Assembly (NCBI GenBank): GCA_002314465.1
Contig: DCGA01000155.1
Location: 213-8,592 of the forward strand
DNA length: 8,380 nucleotides
Direction of reading: 5' to 3'
DNA from: a bacterium UBA1790
GTDB lineage: Bacteria; Bacteroidota; Bacteroidia; Bacteroidales; Muribaculaceae
A program made the translations under genes and the position numbers. Below are positions 1 through 6,025 of this stretch, piece by piece (position 1 is the first letter of the stretch; every line of letters starts with the position of its first letter). The notes under the pieces are model-generated. The model worked only from the letters and a program-made list of their open reading frames with translations. It had not been told where the DNA came from and searched no databases.

Positions 1-106
1 TGGCCAGGTAGAGGACATCGCCAACGTATGTACATTCCTCGCTTCAGACATGTCGAGCTATGTTACCGGCCAGGTTATCCAAATCGACGGCGGTATGAAC
101 ATGTAA
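1..106 (+). CDS. fabG: 3-oxoacyl-ACP reductase FabG, C-terminal fragment
   Basis: Only the last 34 codons are present, read from base 2 to the TAA at 104-106; the gene enters from the left edge. The translation contains FLASDMSSYVTGQVIQIDGG, the C-terminal signature of short-chain dehydrogenases/reductases (FLASD..SYVTGQ...DGG), and ends GGMNM. FabG is known to reduce 3-oxoacyl-ACP to 3-hydroxyacyl-ACP with NADPH in the cytosolic type II fatty acid elongation cycle. The Rossmann glycine motif and the Ser-Tyr-Lys catalytic residues lie outside the window, so another SDR-family reductase cannot be fully excluded, although the short GGMNM end fits FabG of Bacteroidales well. A strong intrinsic terminator follows 23 bases after the stop, so this is the last gene of its transcription unit. 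Confidence 0.85.
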   Translation, partial: GQVEDIANVCTFLASDMSSYVTGQVIQIDGGMNM

Positions 107-129
107 TCAATGGTTACACCATAGAATAG

Positions 130-163
130 CGCAGGTTGCCGGCTGGCAGCCTGCGTTTTTTTT
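130..163 (+). terminator. Intrinsic terminator of fabG
   Basis: An 11-bp stem (130-140 with 145-155, one G-T wobble) closes over the 4-base loop GGCT and is followed directly by eight T residues (156-163). This is a textbook rho-independent terminator 23 bases after the fabG stop, and it separates fabG from the next gene. Confidence 0.92.
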
Positions 164-191
164 AAACGTAAACTATTTTTAAACCATATTT

Positions 192-223
192 CTTGATTAT
201 TACTATAATTATATGTATATTTG
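192..223 (+). promoter_or_regulatory. Bacteroidota-type promoter for the 534-aa exported protein
   Basis: TATATTTG at 216-223 matches the Bacteroidota -7 consensus TAnnTTTG exactly. A partial -33 element (CTTG, 192-195) lies 20 bases upstream, close to the usual spacing. Transcription would start around 230, giving a leader of roughly 50 bases that is A/T-rich and has no Shine-Dalgarno sequence, as is normal in this phylum. Confidence 0.7.
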
Positions 224-283
224 CGATTAAATACGATTAACAACCTAAACTAAATAATATTAACCCAATTAAAAACTAACTGT

Positions 284-1888
284 ATGAAAAAATCATTACT
301 TTTAGCTGGTCTTTGCGCCATTGCCCTTAGTGCAAGCGCTCAGAACCCCTTCGCCTATGGCATCAAGACTACGGGCGTACAAGACGGTGTAGCAACAGGC
401 GAAACTGTTGTTCTCAAGTACACGCTCAACGCAGCTGCAGAGTCAGGCAAGATTGACATTTATGACCTCGGTAAAGAGAATCCTATTCCCGTTAAGACTA
501 TCGAACTTACTGCAGAGCAGCTCACAAAGGCTGATCACGAAGTAGAAGTAGCCGTTGGCGACCTTCCCAGTAACACAGATTTGGCTTACACCGTTACAAC
601 AACCGGTGCTAAGATTACTGCTGCCAAGGAAATCTTCTCAGACCTTGCAGGTGGTGGCGCTCACCAGTACTGGAGCCCCTACGGCGTAGCATGTGACAAC
701 GACCCCGACAGTAAGCACTTTGGCCGCGTCCTCATCACTGAATCACAGGGCAATATGGGCGCTGCTTATTTCACAAAGGCATCAGGCGTAGGTCCCGGTC
801 TTTATGAGTATGACCCCCAGGGCAATCCAGTTCAGAACGCAAGCGTAGCTGCAGCGCAGTATGGCTACCACCCCTTCCAGTGGGTAGGTGACAAGTACAC
901 AAGCACAAGCAGTGCACAGACTACACGCTTCAACGCCAAGAAAGTGCGCATCGCAAAAGACGGCCGTATCTTCCTGGGCGTTCTCAACTGTATCAATAAC
1001 CCCATTTACACCGTTAACCCCGATAACCTGGGTGAATGGACTCCCCTCTTCAAGGGTACAATCGACGCCAACGAAAGCGGTTATGTAAACGACGGCGACG
1101 GTAACATGGTTGCTGCTCCCTCTGCAGCATTCGACATCATTGGCGAAGGTTCAGACCTTAAGCTTGTAAACCTTGGTAGTAAGTTCGGCCAGAGCTACAG
1201 CTATGGCAACTATACTTGCTATGAGTATCCCATCGGTGAGGCAACAGAGTGGGCAACCAAGCCCGGCGACCTCGATGAGGTATTCCCCTTCAGCATGCAG
1301 TATACAATCTCTGCTCAGAGCGTTTCGCTTGCCTATGACAAGGATGGTGGCATCTGGTACGCACAGTATCGTGGCGCTCCTACAGAGGCTCAGCCCGCTA
1401 TCAAGCACGCAACATTCAACGCTGAAGACGGCGAATGGGTAGAAGACTACAGCAACATTACTACAGTAGTTCGCGGTGGTGGTATCGCTTTCAACAAGGA
1501 CTACACTCTGCTTGCAATTCCTAAGGCAAACAACACTCTCGGTGTTTACACTGTAGAAACTACCGCAAATGGTCCCGTTCTTACCGAGAAGTACTCTGTA
1601 ACAACAACTACCATCCGTGGTTTCAACGACATCTGCTTCGACTATGCAGATAACATCTATAGCTGTGACAACGGTAAGGAAGTTATGCAGCAGATTCAGC
1701 TTCCCGTTGAGGATCCCACAACACTTGTTCCCTGTCCCACAAGCGAAATTTTCAAGACTGGTACTGTAACTGCAGTTAAGGACCTCAATGTAACAAAGGT
1801 AGAGGCTCGCAAGTACATGCAGAACGGTCAGCTCGTAATCGAGAAGGACGGCGTTAAGTACAACGCAGCAGGTCAGGTTATCAAGTAA
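284..1888 (+). CDS. Exported protein with Ig-like N-terminus, propeller-like body and conserved C-terminal tail; function unknown
   Basis: 534 aa. Residues 1-19 form a clear Sec signal peptide (MKKS, hydrophobic core, ASA before Q20), and the start is fixed by it. There is no lipobox cysteine near the cleavage site, so it is not an obvious lipoprotein. Residues about 25-110 look like an all-beta Ig-like domain. Residues about 125-475 contain repeated short strands of the type GRVLITES, VRIAKDGRIFLG, GGIAFNKDYTLLAIP and FNDICFDYADNIYSCD, which resemble blades of an NHL/SMP-30-like beta-propeller; this is inference from pattern, not a family match. Residues about 504-534 (NGQLVIEKDGVKYNAAGQVIK at the end) are a short C-terminal module often seen on Bacteroidales exported proteins and resemble a truncated type IX secretion sorting tail. 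It has its own promoter and terminator, so it is monocistronic. I do not recognise a specific function and see no catalytic signature. Confidence 0.9.
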   Translation: MKKSLLLAGLCAIALSASAQNPFAYGIKTTGVQDGVATGETVVLKYTLNAAAESGKIDIYDLGKENPIPVKTIELTAEQLTKADHEVEVAVGDLPSNTDLAYTVTTTGAKITAAKEIFSDLAGGGAHQYWSPYGVACDNDPDSKHFGRVLITESQGNMGAAYFTKASGVGPGLYEYDPQGNPVQNASVAAAQYGYHPFQWVGDKYTSTSSAQTTRFNAKKVRIAKDGRIFLGVLNCINNPIYTVNPDNLGEWTPLFKGTIDANESGYVNDGDGNMVAAPSAAFDIIGEGSDLKLVNLGSKFGQSYSYGNYTCYEYPIGEATEWATKPGDLDEVFPFSMQYTISAQSVSLAYDKDGGIWYAQYRGAPTEAQPAIKHATFNAEDGEWVEDYSNITTVVRGGGIAFNKDYTLLAIPKANNTLGVYTVETTANGPVLTEKYSVTTTTIRGFNDICFDYADNIYSCDNGKEVMQQIQLPVEDPTTLVPCPTSEIFKTGTVTAVKDLNVTKVEARKYMQNGQLVIEKDGVKYNAAGQVIK

Positions 1889-1925
1889 TCATTGGCTTAA
1901 TTTACTCGCAAGGGTATAAACGATA

Positions 1926-1966
1926 AAACCACGGCTCCCGATGGGAGTCGTGGTTTGTTTCTTTTA
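1926..1966 (+). terminator. Intrinsic terminator, probably bidirectional
   Basis: A 14-bp stem (1926-1939 with 1943-1956, one G-T wobble) with a GAT loop lies 38 bases after the stop of the 534-aa gene. Downstream on the + strand is a T-rich run (GTTTCTTTT). Read on the minus strand, the same hairpin ends in GGTTTTATCGTTTAT, so it can also stop the converging serB-DUF695 operon, which has no other hairpin that I can see before this point. Confidence 0.88.
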
Positions 1967-1976
1967 CTTGATGGCG

Positions 1977-2008
1977 GATAATCCAGTCACTCCAGATAAT
2001 CCAGTAAC
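1977..2008. repeat. Short tandem direct repeat, 18-bp period
   Basis: The 14-mer GATAATCCAGTCAC at 1977-1990 recurs at 1995-2008 with one mismatch (GATAATCCAGTAAC). It lies in the spacer between the convergent terminator and the DUF695 gene. No function is evident, and two copies may be accidental duplication. Confidence 0.5.
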
Positions 2009-2048
2009 AAGCGGTGTTATTTAATAGCCAAGGGGAGCAGGCAGGAGT

Positions 2049-2498
2049 TTATTCGTCGCCGTCGGCAATCTCGGTCTCACACATCTCGGCATACTCGGCC
2101 CACTCGGCATCTTCCTCGGCATAGAACAACAGGGGAAGTACAGGCATCTGCGCCAATGCCTCGTTGAGCTTGCGCTGGAAAATGTGAAGACTGCGAGTGT
2201 AGAATACCCAGTTGCGCTCGCCAGCACCGGTATAAATGCCGGTATTAACAGCGACAGGGTCTTTACCAAACGCTGCCTCAAAAGCATCGTTGGCCTCCTC
2301 CATTAGTTTGGAATCGGAGAAACTGGGCATACCGTTGGCATCGGGCTCATAGGTCCATGTAACCTCGATGCGAGTGTTGTACACACCGGTTTCCTTAACC
2401 GCCTGCATATCGCGGCGTCCGGTAACCATGATAATCTGGCCATTCTCGGCCTCGGCGGGGGCAGTCCACCACTCGTTGGAAATCTTGAGTTTTGCCAT
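2049..2498 (-). CDS. DUF695 family protein
   Basis: 149 aa, TAA stop at 2051-2049. The translation resembles the DUF695 family: an N-terminal WW-containing strand (SNEWWTAPAE), a central ..VTWTYEPDANGMPS.. segment, and the C-terminal block RNWVFYTRSLHIFQRKLNEA followed by a proline-leucine strand and YAEEDAEWAEYAEM. There is no signal peptide or membrane segment, so it is expected to be cytosolic. The C-terminus is strongly acidic. The family has no established biochemical role. Its ATG overlaps the serB stop by one base (TAATG), which implies translational coupling and co-expression with serB. I infer co-regulation but no direct role in serine synthesis. Family assignment is from recall of the motif pattern. 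Confidence 0.82.
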   Translation of the reverse strand: MAKLKISNEWWTAPAEAENGQIIMVTGRRDMQAVKETGVYNTRIEVTWTYEPDANGMPSFSDSKLMEEANDAFEAAFGKDPVAVNTGIYTGAGERNWVFYTRSLHIFQRKLNEALAQMPVLPLLFYAEEDAEWAEYAEMCETEIADGDE

Positions 2499-3715
2499 TA
2501 TCCTTCGATGAATGAATCCTTAAATCCTAAGAAATAGAGCACACCATCGAGGCCGATGGTAGAGATGCTCTGCTGTGCAGTAGCCTTAACCTTGGGCTTG
2601 GCGTGGAATGCGATGCCAAGGCCGGCGGTAAGAAGCATGGGAAGATCATTAGCACCGTCGCCCACGGCGATTGTCTGTGCAATGTTAACGTTCTCAACCT
2701 GAGCAAGCAGTCGCAGCAGTTCGGCCTTGCGCTTGCCGTCGACGATATCGCCTACATAGCGGCCGGTGAGTTTGCCGTCCTCAACCTCGAGTTCGTTGGC
2801 ATAAACATAATCGATGCCATAGAGCGACTTCAGGTAGTTGCCGAAGTAAGTGAATCCACCCGAGAGAACCGCAATCTTGTAACCAGTGCGCTTGAGCACG
2901 GTCATGAGGCGGTCAACGCCCTCGGTGATGGGCAGCGACTCGGCAATCTCCTTCATAACGCTTGCATCAAGTCCCTTGAGCAGAGCCACACGCTGTGTAA
3001 AACTCTCCTTGAAGTCAATCTCGCCACGCATAGCGCTCTCGGTGATGGCGCGCACCTTGTCGCCCACCCCGGCACGCTCGGCAAGCTGGTCGATGCACTC
3101 GGTCTCAATGAGTGTTGAGTCCATATCGAAGCATATGAGGCGACGGCAACGGCGGTAGATGTTATCTTCCTGCATTGAGATGTCAAAGCCGAGTTCGTTG
3201 CTAAGTTTCATGAGAGAACTCTGCATAGACTCCTTGTCGGAGGGAGTACCGCGAACAGAGAATTCAATGCACGACTTGCGCGACTCGGTCTCGCCCTCGG
3301 TCAAGGGGATGCGGCCTGTAAGGCGCTTGATGGCATCGATGTTGAGTCCCTGCTCGGCGATGATACCAGCAACAGCCGAAATCTGCTTGGCGGTAGTTTC
3401 ACGGCCAAGTATTGTGATGATGTAACGGTTCTTGCCCTGGCGGCTCACCCAGTCCATATAGTCGGGCTCAGAAATGGGAGTATATCTAATCTCTACGCCC
3501 ATCTCGGTAGCCTTGAAGAAAAGTTCCTTCATGATTTCACCGCTGCTCTCGCTTGTGGTCTTGAAAAGAATACCCAGAGACAGGGTGTGGTGGATATCGG
3601 CCTGACCGATGTCGAGCACCTGTGCACCGTGGCGTCCCAGGATACCGGTAAGCGCCGAGGTAACACCGGGCTTGTCATGTCCCGATATATTTATCAATAT
3701 AAGTTCTGATTGCAT
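2498..3715 (-). CDS. serB: Phosphoserine phosphatase SerB with two N-terminal ACT domains
   Basis: 405 aa. It hydrolyses O-phospho-L-serine to L-serine, the last step of the phosphorylated serine pathway, in the cytosol. Residues about 4-80 (ILINISGHDKPGVTSALTGI) and 97-180 (YIITILGRETTAKQISAVAG) are two ACT domains. Residues about 190-400 are a HAD phosphatase domain with all expected motifs: I, FDMDSTLIE, with nucleophile D197 and acid/base D199; the substrate-specificity cap ECIDQLAERAGV; II, VLSGGF, with S285; III, lysine in the DGKRK block (K328/K330); and IV, VGDGANDLPML, with D353 and D357. The length fits the ACT-containing SerB class rather than the shorter enterobacterial form. ACT domains commonly bind amino acids, so feedback by serine is plausible but not shown here. 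It is first in an operon with the DUF695 gene and has a well-formed promoter just upstream. Confidence 0.96.
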   Translation of the reverse strand: MQSELILINISGHDKPGVTSALTGILGRHGAQVLDIGQADIHHTLSLGILFKTTSESSGEIMKELFFKATEMGVEIRYTPISEPDYMDWVSRQGKNRYIITILGRETTAKQISAVAGIIAEQGLNIDAIKRLTGRIPLTEGETESRKSCIEFSVRGTPSDKESMQSSLMKLSNELGFDISMQEDNIYRRCRRLICFDMDSTLIETECIDQLAERAGVGDKVRAITESAMRGEIDFKESFTQRVALLKGLDASVMKEIAESLPITEGVDRLMTVLKRTGYKIAVLSGGFTYFGNYLKSLYGIDYVYANELEVEDGKLTGRYVGDIVDGKRKAELLRLLAQVENVNIAQTIAVGDGANDLPMLLTAGLGIAFHAKPKVKATAQQSISTIGLDGVLYFLGFKDSFIEG

Positions 3716-3731
3716 AGTCTAAATTTTTGCG

Positions 3732-3763
3732 CAAAGTTACAACAATTCCACCAATTCACCAAA
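3732..3763 (-). promoter_or_regulatory. Promoter of the serB-DUF695 operon
   Basis: On the minus strand, TAACTTTG (3739-3732) matches TAnnTTTG exactly, and TTTG (3763-3760) lies exactly 20 bases upstream as the -33 element. This is the best promoter in the window. It lies about 17 bases from the serB ATG, so the leader is very short. Confidence 0.8.
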
Positions 3764-3786
3764 TGCGCCCGCGCGAGGGCACACGA

Positions 3787-3825
3787 TAAAAACATCCCAC
3801 GGCACTGCGACGCGACCGTGGGATG
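3787..3825 (-). terminator. Intrinsic terminator of the acyl-CoA synthetase gene
   Basis: A perfect 10-bp inverted repeat (3793-3802 with 3816-3825, CATCCCACGG/CCGTGGGATG) encloses a 13-base loop. On the minus strand it is followed by five T residues (3792-3788). It lies 21 bases past the stop of the acyl-CoA synthetase gene and upstream of the serB promoter, so the two minus-strand units are transcribed separately. Confidence 0.9.
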
Positions 3826-3846
3826 ATGTGATATTGATTGAGGAGA

Positions 3847-5685
3847 TTATTCCTCGGCTTTTTTCTTCTTACGGAAGTCGGCTGCATACATAGCGTCGAT
3901 GAGCGGAGCATAACGCTTGTTGATTACAGCACGGCGAATCTTGAGCGTGTTGGTCAACTCGCCTGTAGCCATCGAGAACTCGCGGGGCAGGATAACGAAC
4001 TTCTTGATTTGCTCGTAAGATGCCATGTCCTTCTGATAATCGTTGATGCGGTCCTCAATCATCTTGTGGAGCACGGGGTTGTTAACCAGTTCGTTGATAT
4101 CCTTGTACTCAATCTTGTTCTTAACGGCGAAAATCTTGATTTCCTCCATGTTGGGAACGATGAGAGCCGACACATACTTGCGGCCGTCGCCTATGATTAC
4201 CACCTGGTCGATGTACTTGTCCTGGCCGAGGATAGTCTCGAGCATCTGGGGAGCAATGTACTTACCGTTGCTGGTCTTGAAGAGGTCCTTGATGCGGTCG
4301 GTGAGAGAAATCTGTCCCTTCTCGTTGATTTCGCCGCAGTCGCCGGTGTGGAACCATCCGTCGGGCTCAAGAACGCGAGCGGTTTCCTCAGGCTTGTTGT
4401 AGTAACCCTGCATAACCATATTGCTGCGCACGAGAATCTCGTTGTCGTCGCCTATCTTTACTTCCCAACCGGGAATAGAAGTACCTACTGTTCCAAGCGA
4501 CCATCCACAGTCCTCATAGCAACTAACGGTTGCAGTAGTCTCACTGAGGCCGTAGCCGATAACAATGTTCACTCCAATGGAGTGGAGGAACTCGGTGATG
4601 CGGTCACTGAGCATTGCACCTGCAGTGGGGAACAAACGACCGTTCTCGATACCGATGGCCTGACGCACCTTCTTGAACACCTTTTCGTCGAAGAACTGAT
4701 ACTGCTTCTCGACGAGCACAGGAACCTTGAGGCCGTTGCGCACATACTTCATGTTGCGAGTCTTGCCCACGCTGAGAGCGCGCTTGATGAGCAACTTGAG
4801 CACGGGAGCAGCCTGGCTGAAGTTATCGTTGACAGCGGCATAAACCTTTTCCCAGAAACGGGGAACACTACACATGCAAGTGGGCTTGACTTCCTTGACA
4901 GCCTTCTGTATTTCCTTGGGGTTTAGGTTGATTGCAACACGCACACCATTGGTGAGGCAGTACATGGTCCAACCAAGTTCAAAGATGTGGCTGAAGGGAA
5001 GGAAGCTGAGCGAAAGGTCGGTATCGGCATTCACATAGATGCGCTGGCCGTGAGCCCACATGCAACTATTGAAGTTGAAGTGATTAAGCATCACACCCTT
5101 GGGCTCGCCTGTAGTACCCGATGTGTAAATGAGGTACATGAGGTCGTTTTCCTCACCTGCCTCCATGCGGGCATTGAGTGCATCAAGTTGCTCCTGTGTT
5201 GCATCGTCACCACTTGCAAGGAATTGCTCCCAAGTGATGGTATTGTTGTCGTCGGAAGCGATTTCAACCTTAGAATCGATGGCTACGACCTGCTTGAGCG
5301 TAGGGCAAACGCCTACCAGGCTGCGGGCAATCTCGTAATGTCCCTGGTCGCCCGAGAAGATGATGCTGGCACCCGAGTCATTGATGATGTGTGCCACCTC
5401 GTCTTTACTGCTTGTAGCATAGATGGGCACCGGAACCGCGCGATTGCGGAACGATGCAAAGTGCGAAATGAGGATTTCGGGGCAGTTCTGCGAGAACACG
5501 CTGAAACGGCCATGCTCCTCAAGTCCTAATTTATAAAAAGCCACGGCAGCTCTCTCTACATTCTTCTTCAGAGCATTCCACGACATTGATGTCCACTCAA
5601 GGGTATTGTAGTCACGGAAGCGGAGCGCTTCACGATCGCCATATTTCCTGGCGTTGTCTGTAATTATCTGTACAAATCTGTTCAT
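3847..5685 (-). CDS. Long-chain fatty acid-CoA ligase (AMP-forming)
   Basis: 612 aa, a usual length for long-chain acyl-CoA synthetases of the ANL superfamily. It activates a fatty acid with ATP to acyl-AMP and transfers it to CoA. Visible core motifs: A3/P-loop YTSGTTGEPKG (187-197); FSHIFELGWT (231-240); A5 GYGLSETTA (377-385); A7 GWFHTGD with D449; A8 LTDRIKDLFKTSNGKYIAP with R464; and the A10 GELTNTLK block with catalytic lysine K582. There is no signal peptide or transmembrane helix, so it is cytosolic or peripherally membrane-bound; the C-terminus is a lysine-rich FRKKKKAEE tail. Substrate chain length cannot be read from sequence. It is monocistronic, with its own -7 box and terminator. 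It could support uptake of exogenous fatty acids or lipid recycling; which one is not shown. No gene symbol is given because several fadD-like paralogues exist in this phylum. Confidence 0.95.
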   Translation of the reverse strand: MNRFVQIITDNARKYGDREALRFRDYNTLEWTSMSWNALKKNVERAAVAFYKLGLEEHGRFSVFSQNCPEILISHFASFRNRAVPVPIYATSSKDEVAHIINDSGASIIFSGDQGHYEIARSLVGVCPTLKQVVAIDSKVEIASDDNNTITWEQFLASGDDATQEQLDALNARMEAGEENDLMYLIYTSGTTGEPKGVMLNHFNFNSCMWAHGQRIYVNADTDLSLSFLPFSHIFELGWTMYCLTNGVRVAINLNPKEIQKAVKEVKPTCMCSVPRFWEKVYAAVNDNFSQAAPVLKLLIKRALSVGKTRNMKYVRNGLKVPVLVEKQYQFFDEKVFKKVRQAIGIENGRLFPTAGAMLSDRITEFLHSIGVNIVIGYGLSETTATVSCYEDCGWSLGTVGTSIPGWEVKIGDDNEILVRSNMVMQGYYNKPEETARVLEPDGWFHTGDCGEINEKGQISLTDRIKDLFKTSNGKYIAPQMLETILGQDKYIDQVVIIGDGRKYVSALIVPNMEEIKIFAVKNKIEYKDINELVNNPVLHKMIEDRINDYQKDMASYEQIKKFVILPREFSMATGELTNTLKIRRAVINKRYAPLIDAMYAADFRKKKKAEE

Positions 5686-5705
5686 ATTGTCATAATCTGG
5701 TGTTA

Positions 5706-5713
5706 CAAAAGTA
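5706..5713 (-). promoter_or_regulatory. Putative -7 box for the acyl-CoA synthetase gene
   Basis: On the minus strand, TACTTTTG fits TAnnTTTG exactly and lies 20 bases upstream of the ATG at 5685. No good -33 TTTG is present at the expected spacing, so the call rests on the -7 box and position alone. Confidence 0.6.
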
Positions 5714-5931
5714 ATAAAACTTGTGCAAATAATAAAGAAAACAACCGGGCAATGCCGCCAAAGCGCTCACTATTAACAACAATTCCACTAAAAACGAATA
5801 CTTTTACACATTTTAATACTAACTTGGCAGCAAAGGCGGCTTACTGCCCCATACATTCCATTAAGAACAAGAAAAGCGCCATCTTGACGAAATTTCAAAC
5901 CATTTATAATGCACAAATTAAAAATTTGGAC

Positions 5932-5939
5932 TAACTTTG
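5932..5939 (+). promoter_or_regulatory. Putative -7 box for the dockerin-like exported protein
   Basis: TAACTTTG fits TAnnTTTG exactly, with no clear TTTG 19-21 bases upstream. Transcription would start near 5946, giving a leader of about 80 bases before the ATG at 6026. That makes the upstream in-frame ATG at 5978 part of the leader rather than the likely start. Confidence 0.6.
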
Positions 5940-6025
5940 CAAAGACTATTTGCCACGATACAACTATTTGTTGACAGATGTGTGGAATTAACGCGATAAT
6001 ATTCAACATTAAACCAATATTTACA

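Larger units (their letters stand above)
5686..6025. other. Divergent A/T-rich intergenic spacer
   Basis: 340 bases separate the two divergent genes. The spacer carries a -7 box at each end (5706-5713 minus, 5932-5939 plus) and no convincing gene. An open frame from 5752 has no start context or protein features. A weak 5-bp inverted repeat (GGCAG 5826-5830, CTGCC 5844-5848) has no T-tract. I see no RNA gene, riboswitch or clear operator here. Confidence 0.7.

Noticed and set aside
58..243. 61-aa open frame on the minus strand across the fabG end and its terminator
   Set aside because: It overlaps a clear fabG C-terminus and the terminator hairpin, and has no protein features.
2603..3118. 171-aa open frame on the + strand opposite serB
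   Set aside because: It is antisense to the HAD domain of serB, whose catalytic motifs are all intact, and it has no promoter or recognisable protein pattern.
3838..4926. 362-aa open frame on the + strand opposite the acyl-CoA synthetase gene
   Set aside because: It lies wholly antisense to a gene with all ANL motifs intact. Its translation has no family features and is explained by codon bias of the real gene.
4987..5529. 180-aa open frame on the + strand opposite the 5' half of the acyl-CoA synthetase gene
   Set aside because: Antisense shadow with no protein family features.
5754..5840. Inverted GCCGCC (5754-5759) and GGCGGC (5835-5840) in the divergent spacer as a possible operator
   Set aside because: Only six bases match, the spacing is 75 bases and the flanks do not pair, so it is compatible with chance.
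5752..5934. 60-aa open frame in the divergent spacer
   Set aside because: A/T-rich, with a low-complexity translation of Lys/Asn/Thr, no promoter box ahead of it and no terminator after it.
5978..6025. Upstream in-frame ATG giving a 589-aa version of the dockerin-like protein
   Set aside because: It would put 16 residues ahead of a standard signal peptide; the ATG at 6026 starts the signal peptide directly.
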